NCBI GenBank assembly: GCA_023398855.1
Contig: JAEWRS010000046.1
Coordinates: 1-8,193 of the forward strand
Length of the DNA: 8,193 nucleotides
DNA from: Bacillota bacterium
GTDB lineage: Bacteria > Bacillota > Clostridia > Lachnospirales > Lachnospiraceae
Reading direction: 5' to 3'
Made by a program: the position numbers and the translations under genes. Position 1 is the first letter of the stretch. Each line of letters begins with the position of its first letter. Shown piece by piece: positions 1 through 6,194 of this stretch. The notes under the pieces were generated by a model, which was not told the DNA's origin, did not search any database, and saw only the letters and a program-made list of their open reading frames with translations.

Positions 1-1010
1 TCAATCTCCTCTGCGCCTTCTAGTACCGTAAATGTAAGACGGTTTACCTCCTTCTCGAAGGGCTGCAAATAGTGGACCCTCTGCTGCTCGATATGATATA
101 TTTTTCCGTAAACACTAGAATTTGACGGCTCCAGCCCCAACACATAATCACCGCTGGCCGCAGACTTCCACTCCATAAAATACGGCAGATTCCTTTTGTT
201 AAACTCCAGGCACAGAGCTAGCTGCCTGCTGTGGCTTACAACCATGGCCATGGTGTTCCCGTCCTTCTCCTGGGCCATATCATGGATAAATACATACTCC
301 TGTTCATTGGGTTTTGGCTCATCCATGAGGTTCCATCTGTCTTCATGCCGTCTGGAAAGTTCCTCTCTGCCTGTCACCCCCGTGGTGGGCAGGACCAGTT
401 CGCAGGTCTCATCCAAAAATGGGTACCCCATATTACAGTGGTATAAAAGCATCAGCGGTTCCGGACGAAACGCCTGGTTCTCAATTTCATCCGTAACTTG
501 AATAGAATTTGATCCAAGCCTTGTCTCTATGGTCCTTCTTAGCACCATGTTTTCCCCAAACAGCTCTGCTTCCCTCATCTCACCCCTGACAGAAATCACA
601 TAATCATCCCCGTCAAAACAGGCGTCTGCGCCCGTGTGCTCTGCCGGCGTGGTTCGCATCCTGCCATGCATGGGATAATCCTTTCCGTCCACGCTGCAGG
701 GTGCGCAGATATTTTCCAGTCCGCAGGTAAAGAACAGGCCGCCCATGATGCTCCGCTGTGCTTCCCGTCCGTTGGTGTCAAATTGATTTCTGCCCTCCAG
801 GCCGGGCTTTGCCAAAAAGGTCATGTTCATTCCCTTATACGAAAGATCCGATATGTCCAGGCTTTTATCAGCCATTACATGAAACGCCAGATCCCCTGAC
901 TTGACCTCCCAGGCATTCATGTATTCTGACCTGCCTTCCTTATATACAACAGGCCTTACATAGGCCAACTGCTGCATGCTGCCCGCATATTTCATCCATT
1001 CTTTTTTCAT
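1..1010 (-). CDS. DUF4432 / aldose 1-epimerase-like protein, 3' end beyond window
   Basis: 336 codons are visible and no stop is reached before the left edge. The protein resembles the DUF4432 branch of the galactose-mutarotase fold. Visible landmarks are a GLENICAPC segment (residues 97-105) followed by HGR (115-117), a second conserved-looking His at 191 (LYHCN), and LEPSN (293-297). These are the places where mutarotase-fold proteins bind a sugar. No signal peptide is seen, so it should be cytoplasmic. The start ATG at 1010 has GGAG at 1019-1022 with 8 bases between; that site lies inside the end of the SIS gene, whose stop is only 5 bases upstream, so the two are translationally linked. 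It is the last visible gene of the sugar cassette. Family members are thought to interconvert sugar anomers, but the true substrate is not known; it could also be a non-catalytic sugar-binding relative. Confidence 0.85.
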   Translation of the reverse strand, partial: MKKEWMKYAGSMQQLAYVRPVVYKEGRSEYMNAWEVKSGDLAFHVMADKSLDISDLSYKGMNMTFLAKPGLEGRNQFDTNGREAQRSIMGGLFFTCGLENICAPCSVDGKDYPMHGRMRTTPAEHTGADACFDGDDYVISVRGEMREAELFGENMVLRRTIETRLGSNSIQVTDEIENQAFRPEPLMLLYHCNMGYPFLDETCELVLPTTGVTGREELSRRHEDRWNLMDEPKPNEQEYVFIHDMAQEKDGNTMAMVVSHSRQLALCLEFNKRNLPYFMEWKSAASGDYVLGLEPSNSSVYGKIYHIEQQRVHYLQPFEKEVNRLTFTVLEGAEEI

Positions 1011-1015
1011 ATGTT

Positions 1016-1588
1016 CTACTCCAAGTTCGCATGAAATTTCCAAAGACTTTTCATATCTATGTTCTTTTTGTCAATGATCATCTTTGCCATGGTATCTCCC
1101 AGTATTAAAAGACTCTGCTCAAACAGTGAAGTCATGGGCTGGACCGAATCAATCTCATCCTCCAGATAGTTCTTTGTCCGTACCGGTATGCGCACCATGA
1201 ACTCAGCCATATCCTTCATTTCACTGCCGGGATTGGAACCAATGTGCACTACCCTGGCGCCTGCTGCCTTTGCCTTTTTTGCAATCCCCAGCGGAAACAG
1301 GGTAGAGCCGCTTCCGGAACCCACAATCAGAAGGTCTGCCTGTGTAATGGCCGGCTCCGTAATCTCGCCCACATAGTGTGCCCTGATACCCAGGTGCGCC
1401 AGCCTTTTAGCAACGGACTGGAGAGACAGAAGCACTCTGCCTGCTCCCACAAAGAACACCTGGTCTGCCTCCAGTATGGCATTCACCAGCTTTTCCACTG
1501 CGTCCGGATCCACGCTGCCAAGAGCAGTATCCAGTTCCTTTAACACTGTGCAATATGTATTTTTATATCCATCACTGTAATACCCCAT
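1016..1588 (-). CDS. SIS-domain sugar-phosphate isomerase, 6-phospho-3-hexuloisomerase-like (HxlB family)
   Basis: A 190-residue single SIS domain of the length and layout of HxlB, which converts D-arabino-hex-3-ulose 6-phosphate to fructose 6-phosphate. Shared landmarks are GAGR (48-51), RLAHLGI and VGEIT (62-77), the phosphate-loop GSGSGST (90-96), SVQPMTSLFEQ (148-158) with Glu157, and a HANLE C-terminus. It departs from classical HxlB as I remember it: GAGR is followed by VLL rather than SGL, the loop reads SGST rather than SGET, and QPMT replaces QPMG. These positions lie next to the active site, so the substrate may differ. Start ATG at 1588 is supported by GAGGGTG at 1594-1600. It lies 46 bases after the epimerase gene and 5 bases before the DUF4432 gene. 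No hexulose-phosphate synthase partner (HxlA) is next to it; an RPE-type epimerase sits in that place. Confidence 0.85.
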   Translation of the reverse strand: MGYYSDGYKNTYCTVLKELDTALGSVDPDAVEKLVNAILEADQVFFVGAGRVLLSLQSVAKRLAHLGIRAHYVGEITEPAITQADLLIVGSGSGSTLFPLGIAKKAKAAGARVVHIGSNPGSEMKDMAEFMVRIPVRTKNYLEDEIDSVQPMTSLFEQSLLILGDTMAKMIIDKKNIDMKSLWKFHANLE

Positions 1589-1634
1589 GTTATCACCCTC
1601 GCATTCTATCTGCTTTCAGTTATCCGTGCCACCC

Positions 1635-2339
1635 CTATATGCATGCATTCAGTTTTGCTGCAAGTCCGTTCACGGTTCTCAGACTTCCCAACAGATCACT
1701 TTTTTTGATGCAGGTACTTCCTGCCACAAATATGTTGGCAATGCCGGTTCCGTAATCCTCTATATCCTTTAGTGAAATCCTGCCGTCCAAAATGATCTTT
1801 GTATTCATGCCCCTGTCATTGATCATCTTTCTTAAATCCCTGATTTTTCGGTCCGCATATGATACCTGGGCTTCTCCCGCACACTGGGCAAACCCGGGAT
1901 TGATCAGCATAAGGAGAACTGCATCGCACTTATCCAGAACATAAGACAGTGTATCCAGGGAAGTGGCCGGCTTCAGGGCAACGCCTGCACGCACGCCTTT
2001 GCTGTGTATATAGTTCAGAAGGCCGTCCACATGCTCTGCTGTTTCGATATGGAGTACGATCTGTGAAACTCCGCATTCCAGAAGCTCATCTACAAAATAC
2101 TGGGGATCTGTGGTCATGACATGAGCCTCAAACTCCAGTTCTGTCTTTTTTCTGAGCTGCTTTACTGATTCAAGCCCCAAAGGCATGCTTGGACTGAAAT
2201 GCCCATCCAGTATGTCTACGTGAAGCATCTGTATTCCGCTTTCCTGCACTATTCCAGCCTGCTGCTCCAGATTACACAGGTCAAGACAGATCAGGGACGG
2301 GGAAATGATGCAGGATTGTTTCCATATCTCTTTGCTCAT
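1635..2339 (-). CDS. Ribulose-phosphate 3-epimerase family protein (possibly allulose-6-phosphate 3-epimerase-like)
   Basis: 234 residues, the usual size of the RPE family, a cytoplasmic TIM barrel that inverts C3 of a ketose phosphate with a bound divalent metal. The start of the barrel reads ISPSL (12-16). The four expected metal ligands are all present: His40 and Asp42 in HVDILDGHF, His73 in EAHVM, and Asp185 in ILDGR; Asp42 and Asp185 are also the acid/base pair of the family. The phosphate-side segments are altered: NPGFAQCAGE (147-156) where RPE has NPGFGGQ, and DGR where RPE has DGG. This points to a specialised member such as a hexulose-phosphate epimerase and not to the pentose-pathway housekeeping enzyme. 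ATG at 2339 overlaps the kinase stop as ATGA and has GGAGG at 2347-2351 with 7 bases between. The open frame extends upstream to 2414, but that part is inside the kinase gene and has no such support. Confidence 0.85.
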   Translation of the reverse strand: MSKEIWKQSCIISPSLICLDLCNLEQQAGIVQESGIQMLHVDILDGHFSPSMPLGLESVKQLRKKTELEFEAHVMTTDPQYFVDELLECGVSQIVLHIETAEHVDGLLNYIHSKGVRAGVALKPATSLDTLSYVLDKCDAVLLMLINPGFAQCAGEAQVSYADRKIRDLRKMINDRGMNTKIILDGRISLKDIEDYGTGIANIFVAGSTCIKKSDLLGSLRTVNGLAAKLNACI

Positions 2340-3280
2340 CTGATTTCCTCCAAATATTTCTCTATTCTTGCTCTGGTGGGAAGGGATGCGATTGCACCCT
2401 TGGACTGGATGCACAGGGACCCGCCCACATTACCGTACCTCATGGCGTCCTTAAGAAGCTCTTCTGTGAAAGCATCTGCATGGTCAGCTCCCTGAATCAA
2501 AAGCCTTGAAAGAAAGCCGCCGAAAAAGGCATCCCCTGCTCCTGTGGTATCCACAATCTGTTCCGCCTTCATTCCCTTTACCGCAAAGGTTGTGCCCTCA
2601 AAGAAGCATTCTGCTCCCCTTGCGCCCAGGGTTTCAATCACCACAGCAACATGGTTCTCCTCCATGACCTTATGTATGTTCTCCCTTCCTCCGATCATGT
2701 CCACCTCTTCCTCAGAAATCTTCAGAATGTCTACATAGGAAAGAATCTTCATAACCATATCCGCAGACGCCCGCCTGTCATCATCCCACATCAGGTTCCT
2801 GTAATTTACATCAAAGCTTACCAGTTTACCCAGCTCATGGCCTTTTTTCAGTGCATATACCGTGGCCTCCCTGGCCTCCCCCTTGGACAGGGCACAGGAA
2901 CCGCTGTAGATAACCCTGCATTGCTCCAGGCATTCCTGACGAATGTCTGAAACCTTAAGGAACATATCAGCCCCCGGTTTTCTGGCAAAAGTAAAGCTTC
3001 TCTCCCCTTCGGGGGTAAGGGACACAAATGCCATGGTAGTCACTGCTTCCCGGCAAAGCTCAGGGCTTAGAGCGGCCACCCCGTTGTCCTCCAGAGTCCG
3101 GATCAGAAAACGGCCAAAATTGTCATCTCCCACCTTACAGAAAATCCCGGCTGACAGCCCGTTTCTGGAAACCGCAATAGCCACATTAGCAGGTGCACCT
3201 CCGGGATTGCGGATGTAACTGCCCTCCTCTGTGCCGGGAATGAAATCAATTACCATCTCCCCAATCGTAATAATATCCAC
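2336..3280 (-). CDS. PfkB-family carbohydrate kinase (fructokinase-like)
   Basis: 314 residues of a ribokinase-fold sugar kinase that moves phosphate from ATP to a sugar in the cytoplasm. The N-terminal sugar-binding motif GGAPANVA is at 27-34, followed by a KVGDDNFG segment. The second PfkB signature DTTGAGDAFFGG is at 244-255, with Asp250 as the expected catalytic base and the glycines forming the anion hole. Overall it most resembles bacterial fructokinases, but family members also take ketohexoses, 2-keto-3-deoxygluconate and others, so the substrate is not settled. The start is GTG at 3280: GGGAG at 3289-3293 is 8 bases upstream and no ATG lies in frame between them. It is the first gene behind the promoter at 3328-3356 and overlaps the epimerase gene by 4 bases, which indicates coupled translation. 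Confidence 0.9.
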   Translation of the reverse strand: MDIITIGEMVIDFIPGTEEGSYIRNPGGAPANVAIAVSRNGLSAGIFCKVGDDNFGRFLIRTLEDNGVAALSPELCREAVTTMAFVSLTPEGERSFTFARKPGADMFLKVSDIRQECLEQCRVIYSGSCALSKGEAREATVYALKKGHELGKLVSFDVNYRNLMWDDDRRASADMVMKILSYVDILKISEEEVDMIGGRENIHKVMEENHVAVVIETLGARGAECFFEGTTFAVKGMKAEQIVDTTGAGDAFFGGFLSRLLIQGADHADAFTEELLKDAMRYGNVGGSLCIQSKGAIASLPTRARIEKYLEEIR

Positions 3281-3288
3281 AGCATCAT

Positions 3289-3293
3289 CTCCC
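3289..3293 (-). promoter_or_regulatory. Ribosome binding site deciding the GTG start of the kinase
   Basis: GGGAG within AAAGGGAG on the minus strand, 8 bases before GTG at 3280. The two ATGs just upstream are out of frame with the kinase, so GTG is the only sensible start. Confidence 0.7.
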
Positions 3294-3327
3294 TTTCCTA
3301 TTATTTGTTCACATTCTGATTAACTTC

Positions 3328-3356
3328 ATCATAAACCCTCCAAATAGTAAAGTCAA
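3328..3356 (-). promoter_or_regulatory. Sigma-A type promoter of the sugar cassette
   Basis: On the minus strand TTGACT (3356-3351) and TATGAT (3333-3328) are separated by exactly 17 bases; each differs from consensus at one base. Transcription should start near 3321, giving a leader of about 40 bases to the kinase GTG. No terminator hairpin is seen between the regulator stop (3453) and this promoter, so some read-through from the regulator gene is also possible. Confidence 0.8.
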
Positions 3357-3369
3357 TATACTAATTGGA
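3339..3369. promoter_or_regulatory. Candidate operator: 11-bp inverted repeat around the -35 box
   Basis: The plus strand carries TCCAAATAGTA (3339-3349), a 9-base spacer, and TACTAATTGGA (3359-3369). The arms pair at 10 of 11 positions. The -35 hexamer lies entirely inside the 9-base spacer, so a dimer bound to the arms would block the promoter. The adjacent ROK regulator is the obvious candidate ligand protein; that pairing is inference. The arms do not resemble a cre site. Confidence 0.6.
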
Positions 3370-3452
3370 TATTCGTATATGATTTGTAGTTTTTATTTTC
3401 TATATTTGTGCATATTGTATGTTTCATAATATATATTTACGGTTATCCACAC

Positions 3453-4613
3453 TCAGTCCAGAAGAAGCTTCCCTTCATACACATTGCTGAGCACATTGCA
3501 GACAGCTCCCAACAACTGGGAATCCTCCCTAAAATATGCCTTTTTAACCTGCGTCCTGCTTCTGTCCTTTGCAAACTTGTACTCATTGATTCTGTCATCC
3601 AGCCGCTTTACATATTTTTCAGGCAGATGCACCCCGTCATATCCAAGGAGAATCAGGTCAAGATTCAGCAGATTGATTGTGCTGACCAAGGCAGACGCCA
3701 ATTTTTCCGTTACATCCTCAAATATTTCACTTATCCTGTCATCTTCCTTCATGTCACAAAATTCTTCAAAACTCAGGGGCAGTTCCACTGCCTTTCTTAA
3801 TCGGCCCTGAATCTCATTCGTATTCACATAAAGCTCCAGGCATCCGCAGTTGCCGCAAATGCATCTTTTCCCTTTGTAGTCAATGCTCACATGGCCGATC
3901 TCAGGCGCCAGCTTCCGTGAATCCACATACAGCATGCTGTTCTTTACAATGCCGCATCCCACGCCTCTTGCCATTCCAAGAAGCATAAAGCTGTCCCGGT
4001 TTTTTCCATTTCCGTAGAGCAGCTCCGCAAGAGCCGCGCTCTGGTTGTCATGATCCATAAAAACAGGCAGGGAATACCGGTCTTCCAGAAGGCCTGCAAC
4101 GGGTATATCGTGAATGCCAAAAAAATATGGGGGATTCAGTATTAGTCCCCTGTCAAAATCAATGGGACCAATGCTGGAAATACCGATACCCAGTATATTT
4201 TTCTCATATGCAAGCATGGCTTCCACCAGACTGTAAATAATGGCAATCAGTTTCTTTTTTTCCGGCTGGTCCAATTTAACGGTCTTCCTATGCAATACAT
4301 TCAGACAGAAATCACAGAGCACGGCCTCGCACCTGTCCCTCTGAATCAGGATACCGATGGTTTTGGGAGCGTTTCCTGGAATTCTTAAACTGATAGGGTT
4401 CCTGCCCACCCCGTCAATCAAATCCACACCGCCCTCCCGTAAAAGCCCCTTGTCCGACAGCTCTGTCACCATATTGGAGATAGCCATTTTTGTCATCCCC
4501 ATATGAGCCACCAGTTCCACCCGATTGTTGCAGGTGCCTGTGGCTATGAGTTTAAGTATCTGCCCCCTGTTATGCTTTTTGACATCAATGCGCTTTGTTC
4601 CTAATGTTTTCAT
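3453..4613 (-). CDS. ROK-family transcriptional regulator (NagC/XylR type)
   Basis: 386 residues, the usual length for ROK regulators. Residues about 13-60 form a winged helix-turn-helix (HNRGQILKLI, then MTKMAISNMVTEL). The rest is the ROK sugar-binding domain, with the zinc site EIGH (238-241) and CICGNCGCLE (251-260), which supplies one His and the Cys ligands. It is unlikely to be a kinase: the glycine-rich ATP motif expected near residue 86 is lost (TIGILIQRD), and the usual NDxN reads HDNQ (188-191), although the Asp is kept. ROK regulators usually repress nearby sugar genes and release DNA when they bind a sugar or sugar phosphate. Here it lies directly upstream of the kinase cassette in the same direction, 172 bases away, and is its likely regulator. 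Start ATG at 4613 is preceded by an AGGAAA ribosome site. Confidence 0.92.
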   Translation of the reverse strand: MKTLGTKRIDVKKHNRGQILKLIATGTCNNRVELVAHMGMTKMAISNMVTELSDKGLLREGGVDLIDGVGRNPISLRIPGNAPKTIGILIQRDRCEAVLCDFCLNVLHRKTVKLDQPEKKKLIAIIYSLVEAMLAYEKNILGIGISSIGPIDFDRGLILNPPYFFGIHDIPVAGLLEDRYSLPVFMDHDNQSAALAELLYGNGKNRDSFMLLGMARGVGCGIVKNSMLYVDSRKLAPEIGHVSIDYKGKRCICGNCGCLELYVNTNEIQGRLRKAVELPLSFEEFCDMKEDDRISEIFEDVTEKLASALVSTINLLNLDLILLGYDGVHLPEKYVKRLDDRINEYKFAKDRSRTQVKKAYFREDSQLLGAVCNVLSNVYEGKLLLD

Positions 4614-4714
4614 TGTATTGTTTCCTGCACCTTTCGCTTATAAATATGTGATTGATTTGTATTTGCTCCGCCTTCCGTCAAAGACCTGCCTGCATTAATT
4701 TGACTTTTCTTTTC

Positions 4715-4743
4715 ATTATAGTAGAAAACTCCCGGTTATTCAA
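4715..4743 (-). promoter_or_regulatory. Sigma-A type promoter of the ROK regulator gene
   Basis: On the minus strand TTGAAT (4743-4738), a 17-base spacer, and a perfect TATAAT (4720-4715). The predicted start near 4708 leaves a leader of about 95 bases. No strong hairpin was seen in that leader. Confidence 0.75.
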
Positions 4744-5064
4744 CTAAAGCCCCCGGCATCGACCGCGTAAATTTATCTTCGGATTTAATGGTATAGAGTT
4801 CACCCACGATGCTCTGATAACGTATCAGGCAATGCGTAATTATCTGTGCCTTTCCCCCGCTCTTCTTTAATTTCTTTCATGCCTTCCGTTTTCATGATGT
4901 GATAATGACCTTTTCGATATGGACTACTTTCTTCATGAATTCGATGACTTTGAAGATGACGATTTAGGAGAAGAAGGGTTTTATATCTCCTTATTCTAAG
5001 CCGTCTGTTTTCCATAGATAGGGCATTTTTCATCTACAATACTACAAAACAAGCACTTTCCTAT
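4744..5064. other. AT-rich intergenic stretch without a convincing gene
   Basis: Neither strand has a frame with clear protein character over this stretch. A 77-codon minus-strand frame (4800-5033) is basic, low in hydrophobic residues, has no recognised motif and no clear ribosome site. A small perfect dyad CTGATA-ACG-TATCAG lies at 4814-4828 with no known role. The plus strand holds the acidic open frame listed separately. It is probably spacer plus decayed accessory DNA. Confidence 0.5.
4919..4999 (+). other. Short acidic open frame, possible tail of a lost gene
   Basis: From ATG at 4919 the plus strand reads 26 codons to TAA, starting MDYFLHEF, then a run rich in Asp and Glu, and ending GFYISLF. 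The same frame is open for a few codons upstream, back to a stop near 4894. Such an acidic patch with an aromatic end looks more protein-like than random AT-rich spacer, but I do not recognise it, no good ribosome site precedes it, and it may be chance. It lies near the broken nucleotidyltransferase on the same strand. Confidence 0.2.
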
Positions 5065-5100
5065 AAAGTAAAAATAGGGAGCACATAAATTGTGCTCCCT
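5065..5100 (-). terminator. Rho-independent terminator, minus strand
   Basis: A perfect 10-bp stem, AGGGAGCACA (5076-5085) against TGTGCTCCCT (5091-5100), with a 5-base loop. On the minus strand the stem is followed at once by ATTTTTACTTT; on the plus strand it is followed by GATTAAATAA, a poor tail. It therefore ends transcription coming from the metal transporter genes, about 280 bases after their last stop, although weak action in the other direction is possible. Confidence 0.8.
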
Positions 5101-5144
5101 GATTAAATAATACTTATTCACTTTTTAAATACTGTTCAACAGCT

Positions 5145-5249
5145 TTGCTGGGTCAGGTACGGAAATTACTTTTACAGTATGTGAATCAGGTACATGAAAT
5201 ATATGGCAATGAATTAAATGCAGTTATTTTGTATGGTTCCTATGCTCGT
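5145..5249 (+). pseudogene. Truncated MNT-type nucleotidyltransferase fragment
   Basis: The plus-strand frame holds about 35 residues typical of the N-terminus of MNT-family nucleotidyltransferases (the antitoxin side of many HEPN/MNT pairs): a helix VRKLLLQYVNQVHEIYG, then LNAVILYGSYAR. In intact proteins GSYAR is followed by GD and a DSDID-type metal-binding triad. Here the frame turns into HVLSKNN and then AT-rich sequence without any such Asp pair. The frame is open until 5477, but that tail overlaps the end of the permease gene antisense and has no family character. The only start is TTG at 5145, without a clear ribosome site. I read it as the remnant of a gene cut by deletion or recombination; it cannot be an active enzyme. 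Confidence 0.65.
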
Positions 5250-5378
5250 CATGTCCTTTCTAAAAATAATAAAAAATCATTGATTTACTTTTCTTATTTT
5301 ATCCTACCCATAAACAGCTTACATGGTAATATTGGTTTTCGTTATGATGCGAAATCCGCCAAACAACAGGTCACTATT
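5250..5378. other. AT-rich spacer between the nucleotidyltransferase fragment and the permease stop
   Basis: No gene, and no GC-rich hairpin directly after the permease stop. A 20-odd codon plus-strand frame ends near 5380 but has no recognisable content. This is probably the joint of the lost accessory gene. Confidence 0.4.
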
Positions 5379-6194
5379 TTAATCCTCTACACCGCACCGT
5401 CTAAAAATTCTCTTCCCCACAAATACCAGGATCAAAAAAATCACGCCTACCAGCACAATGGTGCCTCCCGGCTTTAATCCCAGATAATAGGCTGCAAATA
5501 GTCCGATTATCATAAATATAACATTAAGTATCACTGCGCAGATAAGTGTCTGGCGGTAGCTTTTCCCAAACTGCATAGCACAGGCCACAGGCACCACCAT
5601 CATAGAGGATACAATCAACGCTCCCACGGTCCTGGCGGCAACGGAAACCGTCACTGCAATCAGAATGGTAAATATAAAGTTCACAGTCCGGACTGGCACC
5701 CCTGCCAGTCTGGCACTCTGCTCATCAAGGGACACATAAAACAATTCTTTGTACATCAGAAGAAACATAAGCAGTACCATAACACTGACAGCTACCACCA
5801 GGTACAATTCCGTATCACTGATTGCCACAATACTTCCAAACAAAAAGCTGTTGAAGTTGGCCGCATTTTTTACAAATCCCGACAATACCCCTGCCAGGCC
5901 GATTCCTGCGGACATCATGATGGCAATCGACATCTCTGAAAATCTCGGCAGCTTCCTGCGGATCCATTCAATACCAAAGGAAGCAATCACACAGGCTGCA
6001 GCTGCGGCTGCAATGGGATTTAAACCAAAGATCAGTCCGGCTGCCACTCCAGCCAGGGAGGTATGGGATAAGGCATCTCCAATCATGGACATACGCTTGA
6101 ATACAATCACAATACCAATACAGGGAATGACCGCTGCCAGCAGAATCCCTACAATAAAGGCACGCTGCATAAACGCATAATTAAATATTTCCAT
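5379..6194 (-). CDS. znuB: Zinc-type metal ABC transporter permease (ABC-3 / ZnuB family)
   Basis: 271 residues of an integral membrane protein with seven to eight hydrophobic segments spread over the whole length, as in the ABC-3 family that imports Zn, Mn or Fe. The N-terminal part reads FMQRAFIVGILLA, then IPCIGIVIVFKRMSMIGDALSHTSLAGVAAG, here broken by description: the MSMIGDALSH segment (about residues 33-42) and the late VSSMMVVPVACA segment are typical of the family. It would form the homodimeric channel served by the ATPase encoded just upstream. I prefer ATG at 6194 because AGGAGG (6204-6209) is 9 bases away; the ATG at 6200 is only 3 bases from it. The gene overlaps the ATPase gene by 14 bases. 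It is the last gene of the operon. Confidence 0.92.
   Translation of the reverse strand: MEIFNYAFMQRAFIVGILLAAVIPCIGIVIVFKRMSMIGDALSHTSLAGVAAGLIFGLNPIAAAAAACVIASFGIEWIRRKLPRFSEMSIAIMMSAGIGLAGVLSGFVKNAANFNSFLFGSIVAISDTELYLVVAVSVMVLLMFLLMYKELFYVSLDEQSARLAGVPVRTVNFIFTILIAVTVSVAARTVGALIVSSMMVVPVACAMQFGKSYRQTLICAVILNVIFMIIGLFAAYYLGLKPGGTIVLVGVIFLILVFVGKRIFRRCGVED

Noticed and set aside
196..899. Several plus-strand open frames of 60-100 codons opposite the DUF4432 gene, and similar ones opposite every other gene
   Set aside because: They are antisense to frames with clear family motifs and show no domain character of their own.
2340..2414. A longer start for the epimerase at 2414, adding 25 residues
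   Set aside because: The extension lies inside the kinase gene, lacks family similarity, and the ATG at 2339 has a GGAGG site and a classic ATGA overlap.
4649..4682. A second promoter for the regulator beginning TTGACG on the minus strand
   Set aside because: No acceptable -10 hexamer lies 16-18 bases downstream, and the TTGAAT/TATAAT pair upstream is far better.
4709..4731. A half-site resembling TACTATTTGGA over the regulator's own -10 box, suggesting autorepression
   Set aside because: Only about 8 of 11 positions match (TACTATAATGA) and no second arm is found at the 9-base spacing; the match may simply reflect the TATAAT box.
4800..5033. A 77-residue basic protein on the minus strand
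   Set aside because: No motif, no clear ribosome site, odd composition, and it overlaps the acidic plus-strand frame.
5145..5477. A complete 110-residue plus-strand gene
   Set aside because: Only the first 35 residues look like a protein family; the rest is AT-rich sequence and antisense to the permease end, and the start is a TTG without a ribosome site.
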